The notes under the pieces were generated by a model. That model made no database searches. It was not told the DNA's origin and saw nothing but the letters and a program-made list of their open reading frames with translations. A stretch of DNA of 64,000 nucleotides, taken from the NCBI RefSeq assembly GCF_000143415.4, contig NW_003314301.1, positions 855,020 to 919,019 on the forward strand, given 5' to 3'. The stretch's first letter is position 1. Each line of letters begins with the position of its first letter. Shown here in pieces: positions 1-9,254 of the stretch. Source of the stretch: Selaginella moellendorffii (Eukaryota > Streptophyta > Lycopodiopsida > Selaginellales > Selaginellaceae). The position numbers were made by a program, and so were the translations under genes.

Positions 1-352
1 GAGTACGAATATCGATCTACTACCAACGTTATTCCAGCCATCAATTTCATTTCCATCTGCAGTTTGTAAGAAAACAAGATGTGCTGTTCTCAAAAACTAG
101 TCAAGAAAGTCACACCTCTTCTCGCAGCCGTTTGCTGAAAACAAAAGATGAACAGCACGATCATCAAGCTCAGCCCCCAAGGAAGCCGAAATCGAGCTAC
201 CGATGGCCGTTGTCCTGGAAACCGCCAAGCCTCCGCCTTCAGCCCTTCAAAAACTCAACCAGCCAGTGACACTGAGAGCTCTTCCCGCTTCTGTCCAGAC
301 CCTCCAGGACAATGAGCGTCCCGCGCTTCTCTGCTCCCACTGCAAGCTGCAT
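1..352 (-). pseudogene. Thymidylate kinase N-terminal fragment, frameshifted
   Basis: Read on the minus strand, residues following Met-Gln at about 350 give the dTMP kinase start, with the P-loop GLDRSGKSSQ at about 300-270. A one-base frameshift near 243 follows, and then AEAWRFPGQRPSV (about 235-195), which matches the family's second conserved stretch (W-R-F-P-D-R-x-x-S). Thymidylate kinase phosphorylates dTMP to dTDP. Only the first 40 or so residues are recognisable. Further left the sequence degenerates, with a possible intron acceptor near 125, and the window edge hides the rest. It is joined in frame to the ZIP4 remnant upstream. It is read as a pseudogene because of the frameshift and fusion; a continuing gene outside the window is not excluded. 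Confidence 0.7.
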
Positions 353-1804
353 TGAAGTAACGGCTTGGAGGCACTCCTCCATCAAGTCGACATGGCCCTG
401 CTTCTGCTTCATCAACCATTCCCCCATTCCCTGTCGTTGAGGTTCCATAACAGGCGCATGACTGAGCAGCTCCAGAGCAATGTTCATCCACTGTTTACAA
501 ATTACAGATCGATGTAGTTAGCTTGCTAGCTCAAACAAGCGACTTACCTTCAGAAAACTACACGACACGTTCGGTTCAAGCTGCAAAGAACGAAGAAAGA
601 TCCTCAGTCACAAAACCAAAAGCTTTCTCAAAATACCTTTTCAGCAGCATGAACGTGTTCAGCAGCTCTGTCATACTGCACGAGGCCCAGATAGCAGAGA
701 CATAAAGCACGCAATGCCTTCGCTCTCATGGTAGTTTCCTCTTCCGCAGGCAGGTAATGCATGGCAGCCTCGAACAATGGCTGTAGGAAGAAATCCGAGC
801 CACTATTACAAAAACACCCCAAAAGTCAGCTCTCATATAACGGTGAAATAAAAGAAATTCAGAGAAGCGCCAGACTTCTCTTGTGGATGAAAACCTCTAA
901 AGCAAAACGAAGAACGTTTTCTCTGAAACGGCGTCGTCTCTTTGATCAAGAACGTCAAAGCGGACAGGCACACCTCCACTGCAGCCTTGTCATATGATAT
1001 GAGAGCTACAAGCTCCTCCTCGGCCTCTTCGTAACGACTGAGCCCAATCAATGCCTTGATTGAAGGCCAGGAACGACGTGCTAGGATGATCCGAGGAGCC
1101 TTTGAGAACCGAAACGCAGTTGAGAACTCCCTCGAAGTTCCCATTCTGGAGCGGCAATGTACCTGAGAATTGTGAGCTCCTGGCTTGTCACAGTTTGCTC
1201 CTCGCCCTTGCTCTTGCACGATCCCTTGAGCGCCTCGGAGCAAATCTCATAAGCTTACTCCATGTACTTGACGGACTCAGCCTTTGATTCCGACCCCTGG
1301 AGCGCCAGAAGTGATTTCCCGTAGAGAAGATATATGTCCACCCGCTCTTGATACCTCTCCAGGGAGTCTTGGAGAAAACCACGGGCCCTCCCTAGCATGC
1401 TGGAAGCTAGCGCCTTGTGTGACATCTCCCACACTGTTCTTTCTTGACCGCACAAGGCACAGATCAAACATGACCTGCTGCTCTTCCCTGCTGCCGATCG
1501 ATGAGAGACGATCTCGGTGGCTCGCGGCCGCGATTTGTAGTTCCGGATCTTGTGCGATCAAAGGAAGAATGTAACCATCTTGAGAGTGCTCGACCAACGA
1601 CACCGGCCCACAAGAGCATCTCGACAAAGGCGCGCGTGGTATTCCCCTAAGGAATCCACCACTGCGCGGCCTGGCGGCTGGTAGCTTAGCTTCAAGACTT
1701 GCTGATTCCCAGAGAAGAAGCCTGCTAGGTGATCGATCCTCCGCAGCGGATTCACAGTAGCCACATCGCCGATCCCTGCACTAAGAACCTCCGAGATGAT
1801 CATC
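353..1804 (-). pseudogene. ZIP4: ZIP4/SPO22-like meiotic TPR protein, decayed and internally deleted
   Basis: Minus-strand fragments match plant ZIP4 (SPO22/TEX11 family, TPR scaffold for class I crossovers) in order. They are an N-terminal MIISEVLS piece with VNPLRRI (about 1804-1735), LKLSYQ and a shortened first exon (to about 1560), a TPR stretch with LASSMLGRARGFL and YLLYGKSLLALQG (about 1450-1270), ALIGLSRYEEAEEELVALI (about 1060-1000), LCYLGLVQYDRAAEHVHAAEKVF (about 690-630), and the extreme C-terminus beginning MNIALELL (487). The family is about 900-950 residues. Here roughly 350 residues between the YDRAAEHV repeat and the C-terminus are missing, and frames shift between fragments. 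Three further copies of its 5' end lie in this window (5790-6152, 13190-18480, 22550-22900). Confidence 0.8.
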
Positions 1805-1864
1805 CTGAGAGCAAGCGATCCTCGGGTCCAGTCCTGCGAAGCCCTAGAATATTTTCCCGCTCAA

Positions 1865-2010
1865 CTTTGAATCCATAAACCCTAACCCTGGGCGGTACAC
1901 GTGCCAACACATAATTGGGTTTTTATTCGGGCGAATTAAATATTGCCACGTGTATAAGTTTTGATAGAGCACATGACTGACATGAGAACATGTAAGATTA
2001 TAGCGACTTG
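1865..2010. promoter_or_regulatory. Intergenic region between ZIP4 remnant and NLR1, with telo-box and G-boxes
   Basis: The divergent spacer between the ZIP4 5' end and NLR1 holds a telo-box-like AAACCCTAACCC at 1877-1888 and two CACGTG G-boxes (1898-1903 and 1947-1952). The paralogous spacer upstream of NLR2 keeps two CACGTG sites (18501-18506, 18548-18553). The motifs are seen directly; a regulatory role is inferred from known plant motif use. Confidence 0.4.
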
Positions 2011-2273
2011 CGGATTAATGCGACAGCGATGGAAGGTCTCTTGGTGGGACATTGATTTAATCTTCTCTTCTTTTGAAAGGTACGCTCGTTACACGCAACT
2101 AGACTAAGTCGTGCTTTACTCTTCTTTTCTTCCGTTTCTAATGGTGTCATTTAAAAAAATTAGAAAAACAATGGAACACGCATTCACGCGCAAACGTGTT
2201 GCATCATTTTCTATGTTTGAACTGGCGAGAGAAGTTATATGCTTGTGTTGAGCAAAATACAGAGCTTGTATCC

Positions 2274-5200
2274 ATGGCCAACCTCGATCCCACGGGTGTG
2301 CTGAGAGCGCTTGTTTCTGAAGCTGTTAGAGAAGTGATTGGGCTTGCCAAGTCTGCCATTCATTGCAAGAAGAAGTGCAGCGAGTTGGAAGTTTCATTGA
2401 CCGAAGCATCAGATCTGCTAGGTGAAATGAAGAGATATTCTGCTGCCCAGGGCTCTCTGAGCTCCTCACAACTGGATTCCTGGCTGAAAGCCCTCCAAGC
2501 CAAGGTTGAAGAGGCTAAACCTCTTATTCTTGAGTGCCAGTCGCTGCAAAATCCCATTCTGGATGGCCTAAAGAGGTAGGTTGATTGTGCTTCTCTTGGG
2601 ACATTTCTGAATTGAGTTTGTGATTTTGTTCCAGGATACAGCTTGCTACCAAGATCGAACACTGCTCCAAGGCGATCCATGGGCACTTGGCTGCAGCTCC
2701 TCGAAATCTTGATGTTGAGATTCTACATACATTGAAGAAGCAAAAGGAGGTGCCCTCTAATGTGGTTCCACAGGAAGAACAGCATGTTGTTCCTCTGGAT
2801 AAGCACATTTTCGGCATGGAAGAGACGCTGGAGCGGGTTGTATCAGACTTGCTGGGGTCCCCTGCAAGCAGCAAGTGGGTTGGAGTCCATGGAGCAGGAG
2901 GTGCTGGAAAAACACTCCTGGCCAAAAAAGTATGTGACAACGATCAAGTCAAGGGGTGTTTTGATCCAGTTTTGTGGCTAACATTCGGTCAGTCGGTTCA
3001 GGTACGTTCCTTAAGCTTATAATGCAACATATTGCGGCTATGGTTGTATCTCCTCAGGTGGAAGCAAAGCAAGACGAACTTGCCAAAAAAATCCGACTAG
3101 AAGGTGATCAGATCAGCAATGAAACACTGGGGAGGGGGCTTGTTGGGAAGAGATGCTTGCTGGTGTTGGATGATGTCTGGAAGTCCATCCATTTGGATCT
3201 CTTGGATGTGGTCCAAGAGAATGGAAGCAAGATCTTCATTACCACTCGAAAACGTGATGTGCTTGACAGTAGAGGTGCAATCAAAACCGAAATGGGGCTC
3301 TTGGGAAAGGAGGACAGCATGAAGTTGTTCGTAGTCCACGCATTCCCTAACCAAAATCATGCTCAAGTCACCAAGGCAGTGGTGGAGCAAGTTGTGGAAA
3401 AGTGTGGGGGGCTTCCACTGGTCTTGAAGGTAATTGGCAGAAGAATGGCAGGCACACAAGATTGGGACTATGTTCTGAGCAAACTCAAGGATCAACGACT
3501 TATTGCTCTTGATGAGGAACAACAGGTACTGGAGCGACTCAAGCTGGGTTACGATGCATTGTTGCCTCTTCGCATCCAGCAGCACTTTCTCTTCTTCGCA
3601 GCATTTCCAGAAGACTATCCGATTGGATTTTGGGAGCTGTTCAGGTGTTGGAAAGGCGAAGGGCTGGTTGCCAACATAGCAGAGGCCACGAATGTTCTAG
3701 AAAGGCTCAAGAATCACGCACTTATCACTGAAGAAGAACAAGAAAGTTGGGAAATAGTGCCGAGACAAACGAAGTATTACAGGATCCACGATGCGTTGCT
3801 GGCTCTTGCTTTGCACATCCTGGAACGAGAAGGCCCCAAGTGTTATTTCAAGGCTGGGCAGTCGCAGATGAGGGATGTGGGGGACGCCTTCACGAGTAAC
3901 TACAGCAGGATTTCACTGTTTGAGTGTGGAATTTCGGAAATCCCTCTGCCTAAGAAGAACAGGGTCAAAGTTTCCAGCACCACTTGCCTGCTCTTGGATT
4001 ATAATCTCGACCTCACTGCATTGCCAAGCCTCTCTCTTTTCAAAGGCTTGAAGGTTTTGTGCCTGAGTCGCACTGGGGTGGTAAGTTTGCCACATAGCAT
4101 TGGACAGCTCAAGACTCTGGAGACTCTGGATTTGTCTTCGAGTAGGTCACTCCAAAGCATCCCAGATTCACTGGGCAACTTGGCGAATTTATCATATTTG
4201 AACTTGGAAGGCTGTTTGCGACTAAAGTCTTTCCCTGTGGATGCTTTGCTCAAACTCACCAAGCTGGTCTACTTAAACGGAAGGGGATGTTGTGGAATGT
4301 GGACATGCCACAGGCTGCATCATCGGCTTTTCAAACAGAAGAAATGCTTGAACAGGAGGTTTGGAAGACTCTATCTGGATGGGATGTTTCAGGCATTGAC
4401 AAAGTTGGAGGTGTTGATTATTGATACACAGTTGGCTGTGGATCTACCAGCAAGCACAGGCAAACTGGCCCATTTGAAACAGTTGGAAATACAGGGTTGC
4501 AAACAGGGAATATGTGACAGCTTTCAAGGCTTGCCCGACCTTGAGATTTTGAAACTCTGGGGATTGGAGCTTCCATTGACCTCAGACTGGGACTGGAGCA
4601 GATTTCCGAGGTTGAGAACTTTGGAAGTGAGCTGCTTTGGGAAAAGTGACTTTAAAGTAACCTGCAGCATGGAGAACTTGCAGGAATTGAAACTCTGGGG
4701 ATTGGAGTTTCCATTGCCAGACTGGGACTGGAGCAGATTTCCGAGGTTGAGAACAATGGAAGTGGGACACTTTGGGCAAAGTGGCTATAAAGTAACCTCC
4801 AGCATGGAAAACTTGCAAAAATTGGTTATTAAGGCCAATAACCACCTTGAGGGGCTTCCTTTCTTAACACAGGAAATGTTTCCCACGCTGACAATACTCT
4901 GCCTTGAGGGATGCCAAAAGTTGATTGGGGTGCCCACCATCTCTCAACTGGCATCACTCAAGGTCCTCAACATCGCCAGGTGTCCCTCCTTGAAGGACCT
5001 CTCCATCTCGTTCCTTCCAAATCTAGAGATAGTTCTTCTAGATACCTGCAACGAAGTGACTACCATCAACATATCCGAGTGCCCATCACTGACAGTTGTT
5101 CAAATTCGCTCCTTTCGCATGCATGCCCGTGTTGCATTCGGTGGCAACTTCCCACGACTTGAAGCAATAACCCTTGGTGGATTTGAACAGCTTCCAGACT

Positions 5201-5535
5201 CTCTAGGTGCCATGGATGCCTTCTCACAGCTGAGGTGGCTGCAACTATACAGCTGTGGTATTGACCAACAACCAGAATGGTTCGCATCACTCACAACGTT
5301 GAGAACTCTGGGATTAAATTTTTTGGAGAACTTGGATGTGATACCCGATGGTGTTGCAAGGCTTCCTTTGCTAAGGGAGCTTGATCTGAGAGGTTGCAAG
5401 AAGATCAACATGTTACCCTTTGCAGATTCTGAAGACAGCTCCTTCTATCCATCCTTGGAGAACTTATGCTTGAGAAACACATCTGTCTCTCAAGAGCACC
5501 TCTCGGAACGCCTTCGAAAAATTGCAAAGGTTTAA
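2274..5535 (+). CDS. NB-ARC-LRR resistance-type protein (NLR1), intact, three exons
   Basis: Exons 2274-2575, 2635-3001 and 3058-5535 (introns of 59 and 56 nt, GT-AG) give a protein of about 1048 residues. Residues 1-165 form a helical N-terminus whose layout resembles RPW8/CC-R domains (AKSAIHCKKKCSELEV, then LDSWLKALQAKVEEAK). NB-ARC follows: P-loop GAGGAGKT (about 188), kinase-2 LLVLDDVW (about 257), RNBS-B GSKIFITTRKRD, GLPL (about 340), FFAAFPED, and an IHD in place of MHD (about 466). About 20 LRRs run from 530 to the end, including two tandem 44-46-residue units with DWDWSRFP. Such proteins are intracellular immune receptors acting as nucleotide switches. The start is the Met conserved with NLR2 (18931); the reading frame is open further upstream to 2196. 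No disruption is seen. Confidence 0.9.
4551..4820 (+). repeat. Two tandem DWDWSRFP-type LRR units in NLR1
   Basis: Two consecutive in-frame units of about 138 and 132 bp, each encoding a leucine-rich segment followed by DWDWSRFPRLRT and a basic stretch ending SMENLQ. NLR2 has three such units at 21186-21593. Confidence 0.85.
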
Positions 5536-5578
5536 TGGGAAGTTTTTTAGAAGATGAGGACCTCTGCAATAACCAAAT

Positions 5579-5640
5579 CTCAAATTAACGAAGCTTTGGA
5601 ACAATGCAAAGAGTCCATCTTTCATGATCAGTGTCATGTT
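5579..5640 (-). pseudogene. CYP 3' end remnant (collapsed block 1)
   Basis: The minus strand reads MTLIMKDGL then diverged codons, matching the last 20 residues of the CYP at 9255-10742. It lies about 45 bp past the NLR1 stop, the same convergent spacing seen between each NLR pseudogene and the full CYP. It is fused directly to a METTL fragment at about 5640. Confidence 0.8.
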
Positions 5641-5789
5641 GGCAGTACTCCAGTTCAACCTGGAAAACGAACAGACAGAATCATAGTACCAAAGCAACAA
5701 GCCTCGTTTTACCTCGAGCAAACAAACCAGCACCCATAAAGAGATCACGCACAGGTTCGCACGAGAATCAAGACGGAGCATCTTCATTT
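5641..5789 (-). pseudogene. METTL exon 6/intron 6/exon 7-start remnant
   Basis: The nucleotide sequence aligns with 11490-11700. It contains the start of exon 6 (MYDMTMLR read here as MYEMKMLR), an internal deletion, the LLEVKRG exon end with its GTAAAACG donor, intron, and the start of exon 7 (TTGAACTGGAGTACTGCC). The deletion shifts the frame. It is a relic of the methyltransferase gene present in full at 39057-40254. Confidence 0.8.
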
Positions 5790-6152
5790 CATACAAACCT
5801 GGCCATCTTGAGAGTGCTCCACCGGGTAGATGCCAAGAAGAGCATCTCGCTCGCGATCTGACGAAGCCGAGCGTGGTATTCCGCCGAGGGATCCACCGCT
5901 GCGCGGCCTGGCGGCTGCTGCTGGATGCTGTTGGTGATATCCACGCAGGTGTTCCAGATCCGGTAGCTCAGCTTCCAGATTTGCAGCCGCTGCTCCTCGG
6001 AGAGCTCGGATTTGAGGCCAAGCACGCATTCTTGGAGTTCGGAGAAGTCTGCTCGATGTTGCAAACGAGGCGCTCGATTCTCCGCAGCGGATTCACAGTA
6101 GCCTCATCCCTGGATCCCTGGATCACTAAGTACCTCCGAGATGAGCATCGTG
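5790..6152 (-). pseudogene. ZIP4 5'-end fragment (first exon)
   Basis: The minus strand starts MLISEVLSDPG at 6152, then meets a stop. Another frame carries the ZIP4-type stretch RLQIWKLSYRIWNTCVDI and ends IASEMLFLAS. The polyglutamine tract (QQQ before PPGR) is short here and longer in the sister copy at 22680. It is joined at about 5790 to the METTL remnant. N-terminal ZIP4 identity rests on the IWKLSYRxWNxCVD pattern known in plant ZIP4. Confidence 0.75.
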
Positions 6153-6430
6153 AGAGGAAGCGATCGCCGCGTAGCCCTAGAATATTTTCCCTTTCCTCTT
6201 TGTTAGGGCTCGGGAATCGATCGGTGCGCCATGGGACAGCAATGGAGGCGTGGAAGGTATGGAATCTCTCGTAGTTGCCGCTTCACAGCTTTAGTCTTAC
6301 CACTGTGTGAGCTTGAGCAAGATTTTCCGCGAGAAGTACGTTCGCTACACGAGTGGTGCTTTAGTTCCTGCCATCCGTTTTTAATGGTTTCGTTTAAAAA
6401 ATTCCTGGTTGTCTGGAGGAATCTCTGATC
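6153..6430. other. Copy of the ZIP4-NLR intergenic/promoter region
   Basis: This stretch aligns with 1805-2170 and 18440-18760: a similar run of GATGAGCATCGTGAG, CCTAGAATATTTTCCC, TACGTTCGCTACACG and a TTTTTAATGG...AAAAAATT tail. It therefore extends the ZIP4 5'-end duplication into the NLR upstream region, but no NLR first exon follows. Confidence 0.6.
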
Positions 6431-6754
6431 ATGAGTCCTTCTGGTGAAGCAGCTCGAGAGGACGGATCCAGAGAGCTCCCTCAGCGTCATGTCAAGGACG
6501 AAATTCCCAAATCGTCTTCGCCAACGATTCACTACCTTCTGCGGAGGAGTGAGTATCGACATACTCTCTTCAGCGGCATCGTCACACTCAGTCAGCATCA
6601 TGGGAGGGTAAAGTTGATCTTTTTACTTCGGCTTGCAGAGCGGTCCTTCTCAAATGCATTCAGTGTCTGCAGCTTCCTGATAATGCTCGTTGTGGCCTCG
6701 GCAAATACTTACACTTGTGATCTGCTTCTCAAACAAGCTTATTCTCGATTATGA
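6431..6754 (+). pseudogene. Unidentified ORF conserved in both higher-order copies
   Basis: An open frame beginning MSPSGEAARED continues through PSSSPTIHYLLRRSEYRH-like sequence. A near-identical copy lies at 23211-23510 with indels that alter the 3' part. I recognise no domain. Conservation reflects recent duplication, so it does not prove function. Confidence 0.3.
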
Positions 6755-6894
6755 GTCTCTCGCTTTCCACATTGGCGGGAAGTGGTGGAAGGTTCTCTCT
6801 TTTTTTTGTTTTTCTTTTCTTTTTTTAAGTTTCTAAAAGCTTTCTCTCTTTTCTTTTTTTTCACACCTTCCTACCGAAATGAGCATAGTGGTTC

Positions 6895-7227
6895 TGCTCA
6901 TTGGGAATGCCAACAGGTAGTAGGCGTGTGCTTATGATCCTGTCCGTCGTCTTCATTGTCGCTCCACTTTGCCTGGTCGAAAAAGTGAGACAAGTATAAT
7001 TTTGACATTTTTTGTCTTTTGATTTAACTTCAATGCAGCTCGAATTTTTTGCAACTGTAGGAACATCGATTGTAATCTGGCTAGAAACTTTCAGTATTTT
7101 TACCTTGATTGACAGGCTGACCACCAATATTCTATTGACCGCAACCACGACATTCTTTTCTTACCCTCTTATCGTTGGGAATTCCAGAGACAATAACCTA
7201 TTGAAAGAACGCAGAGAAAAAATCTAA
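6895..7227 (+). pseudogene. Amino-acid-transporter-like (AAAP/AVT-type) membrane fragment
   Basis: Two apparent exons. The first (about 6900-6983) reads RRVLMILSVVFIVAPLCLV. The second (from about 7040) reads LEFFATVGTSIVIWLETFSI and further hydrophobic sequence to a stop at 7225-7227. The order R-x-V-hydrophobic-A-P-L-C, then L-x-F, then a new TM segment resembles a mid-region of plant SLC38-like AVT transporters. The copy at 23650-23974 keeps a better splice donor (CAG|GTATAA). Only two or three TM segments remain, so it is a fragment. Identity is moderate. Confidence 0.45.
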
Positions 7228-7419
7228 AGGACCATTTGGACAGTCCCGGGAGGAGGAGACTCTGGATGAAATTTCAATTGCAGGGAGATTTAAACAGCCA
7301 GGGATGGAAATAGACGTCTTTACTGCGAAAAGAGGAAGAAATGTTTCAATCCACTTCGCCTTGACCTTCCTAGTTCTTGTACTTTGAACTCCTTTTCGAG
7401 GCTGTCCTGGTCCTGACCT

Positions 7420-7930
7420 GATGCTCAGGTGTAAACCAGAGCAGCGAATCGCCGCGACTCATGTTACGTAGCATCTTGATAAAGTCCTGCCCGGGCAGAT
7501 TGATCTACTGCGTAGAAAAGCCAAACAATTCAGATGTCTTTCCAGAAGAACTTCGGTACTCTAAACGTTAGTATGATCGTACCTGGGGATCGTACCTTGT
7601 ATCTCGTGCACGTAGCGAGTAGGGGAAGTTTGGACAGTTTTCACCCCGGAACTTGATGTAAGCTCGGTCATAGATCCTGTGATTAAACATTTTATCAAAA
7701 ATCTTTCTAGAAAAGAAAGGAAACAAACCTGGCTGCGGCTTCTGGGGTGCTGGATGACTCGATGTATATCTGTTTGTTCTTGTCGACAGCCCTGATGGTT
7801 ATAGATCCATAACTTGGACGGATGGGCGACACACGGTGTCCAGCCCAGTGGCTGTGAAGACCATGGCTTGATCATGATTCTTATGGAGTAGACGGGGTTG
7901 CGAGGCAGAAGAGTTGATAGCATGCCTTTC
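7420..7930 (-). pseudogene. AP2-family transcription factor fragment
   Basis: The minus strand shows KNKQIYIESSSTPEAAAR, a 53-nt GT-AG intron, then IYDRAYIKFRGENCPNFPYS. This is the second half of an AP2 DNA-binding domain (family pattern TxExAARAYDxAAIKFxG). A further exon (about 7510-7420) encodes NLPGQDFIKMLRNMSRGDS, resembling the linker after the first AP2 domain of AP2-subfamily proteins. No N-terminal half of the domain is readable. In the sister copy this gene fragment is split by retroelements (24190-24299 and 35091-35518). Confidence 0.55.
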
Positions 7931-7939
7931 ACTCCCGAC

Positions 7940-9230
7940 GACGTTTCATGTGACTACACAACGTTGTGGAGTGTGGGAACAAGTACACTCCTGACAATGA
8001 CCACAAGGTGTATTTCGATCCAGTTTTGTGGCTAACCGTTCCTAAGATTATCGCAACTGCATGCAACATGGTTTATATTTCCTCAGGTGGAAGCAAAGCA
8101 ACACGAGCTTGCCAAACTAATCAGAATAGAAGGTCGGACCGGCAATGAAACGGGGCTTGCAGGAAAAGGTGCTTGCTGGTGTTGGATAATGTCTGGAAAT
8201 CCGGTCTGTTTGGTGTGGTGCAAGAGAATGGAAGCAAGATCTTTATTACCAGTCGAAAAATTGATGTGCTTGGCAGCAGATGTGCAATCAAAACAGAGAT
8301 GGGGCTCTTGGGAAAAGTTGTTCACAGTCCACGCATTCCCAAACCAGAAACTTGCTAGTTCAAGGTAGTAGTGGAGTGAGTTGTGGGCAAGTGTGGGGGG
8401 CTTCCACTGCTCCTGAAGGTAATTGGCAGAAGAATGGCAGGCACTTAAGATTGGGACTATGTTCTAAGCAAACTGTAAAAATCTGCACTTGAACGTCATG
8501 CACTTATCACTGAAGAAAAAGAGCTCTTCCTTTACACACCCTGGAACAAATGCCCCTTGGAAGTGTTACCTCAAGGCTGAAAGGTCTCATACCAGGGAAT
8601 GCCTTCAGTAACTACAACAAGATTTCACTCGTTGGGTGTAGAATTTCTGAAAATACCCCCCTACCTATGCAGATGAAAGTCAGAGTTTCAAGCACCACTT
8701 GCTTGCTCCTGGATTATAATCCCCATTGCACTCTAACTACATTACGGTTTTGTGCCTAAGTAACACTGGGGTGGTAAGTTTGCCATATAGCATTAGACAG
8801 CTCAAAACTCTAAAGACTATGGATTTGACTTGGAACATAATACTCCAATACTCTAATGTTTCCCATCCGGACATTGTCAAACCTCTCCCTTGGGAATTGT
8901 GAAAAATTGATTGGGGTGCTAAGATCCTTGAAATCTCCTCATTTAAGGACTTCTGCATCTTGTTGCTTCCAAATCTAAAGACAATTTGCATTGGTTACTG
9001 TGACGGAGTGACCACCCTCAACATATACGAGTGCATTAGAGACGTGTTGAAGTTGTGAATTTTGGTTCAGTGGCAAGTTCCCCTTAAACAAACATTGCGT
9101 TATTCACCAGCTTCCAAAATGGTACACATCATTCACGAACTCTGGAATTGAGTTATCCAAAACTTCTTTCCTTCAGTTGACTCCCCGTATGTTTGACTGT
9201 TTGTTGAACTTTGAAAATGTTTTCATGTCT
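7940..9230 (+). pseudogene. NLR pseudogene, block 2 of the left copy
   Basis: Nucleotide similarity to NLR1 starts inside NB-ARC: FDPVLWLT (about 8010), EAKQHELAKLIR (8090), LVLDNVWKSG (8175) with a frameshift, GSKIFITSRK, then GGLPLLLKVIGRRMAG followed by stops. LRR-derived remnants run to about 9200. The N-terminal exon and P-loop are absent. Several stops, frameshifts and large LRR deletions make it non-coding. The P-loop is retained in the sister pseudogene at 35570. Confidence 0.85.
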
Positions 9231-9254
9231 GGAATATTGGCGCCACATCTCAGA

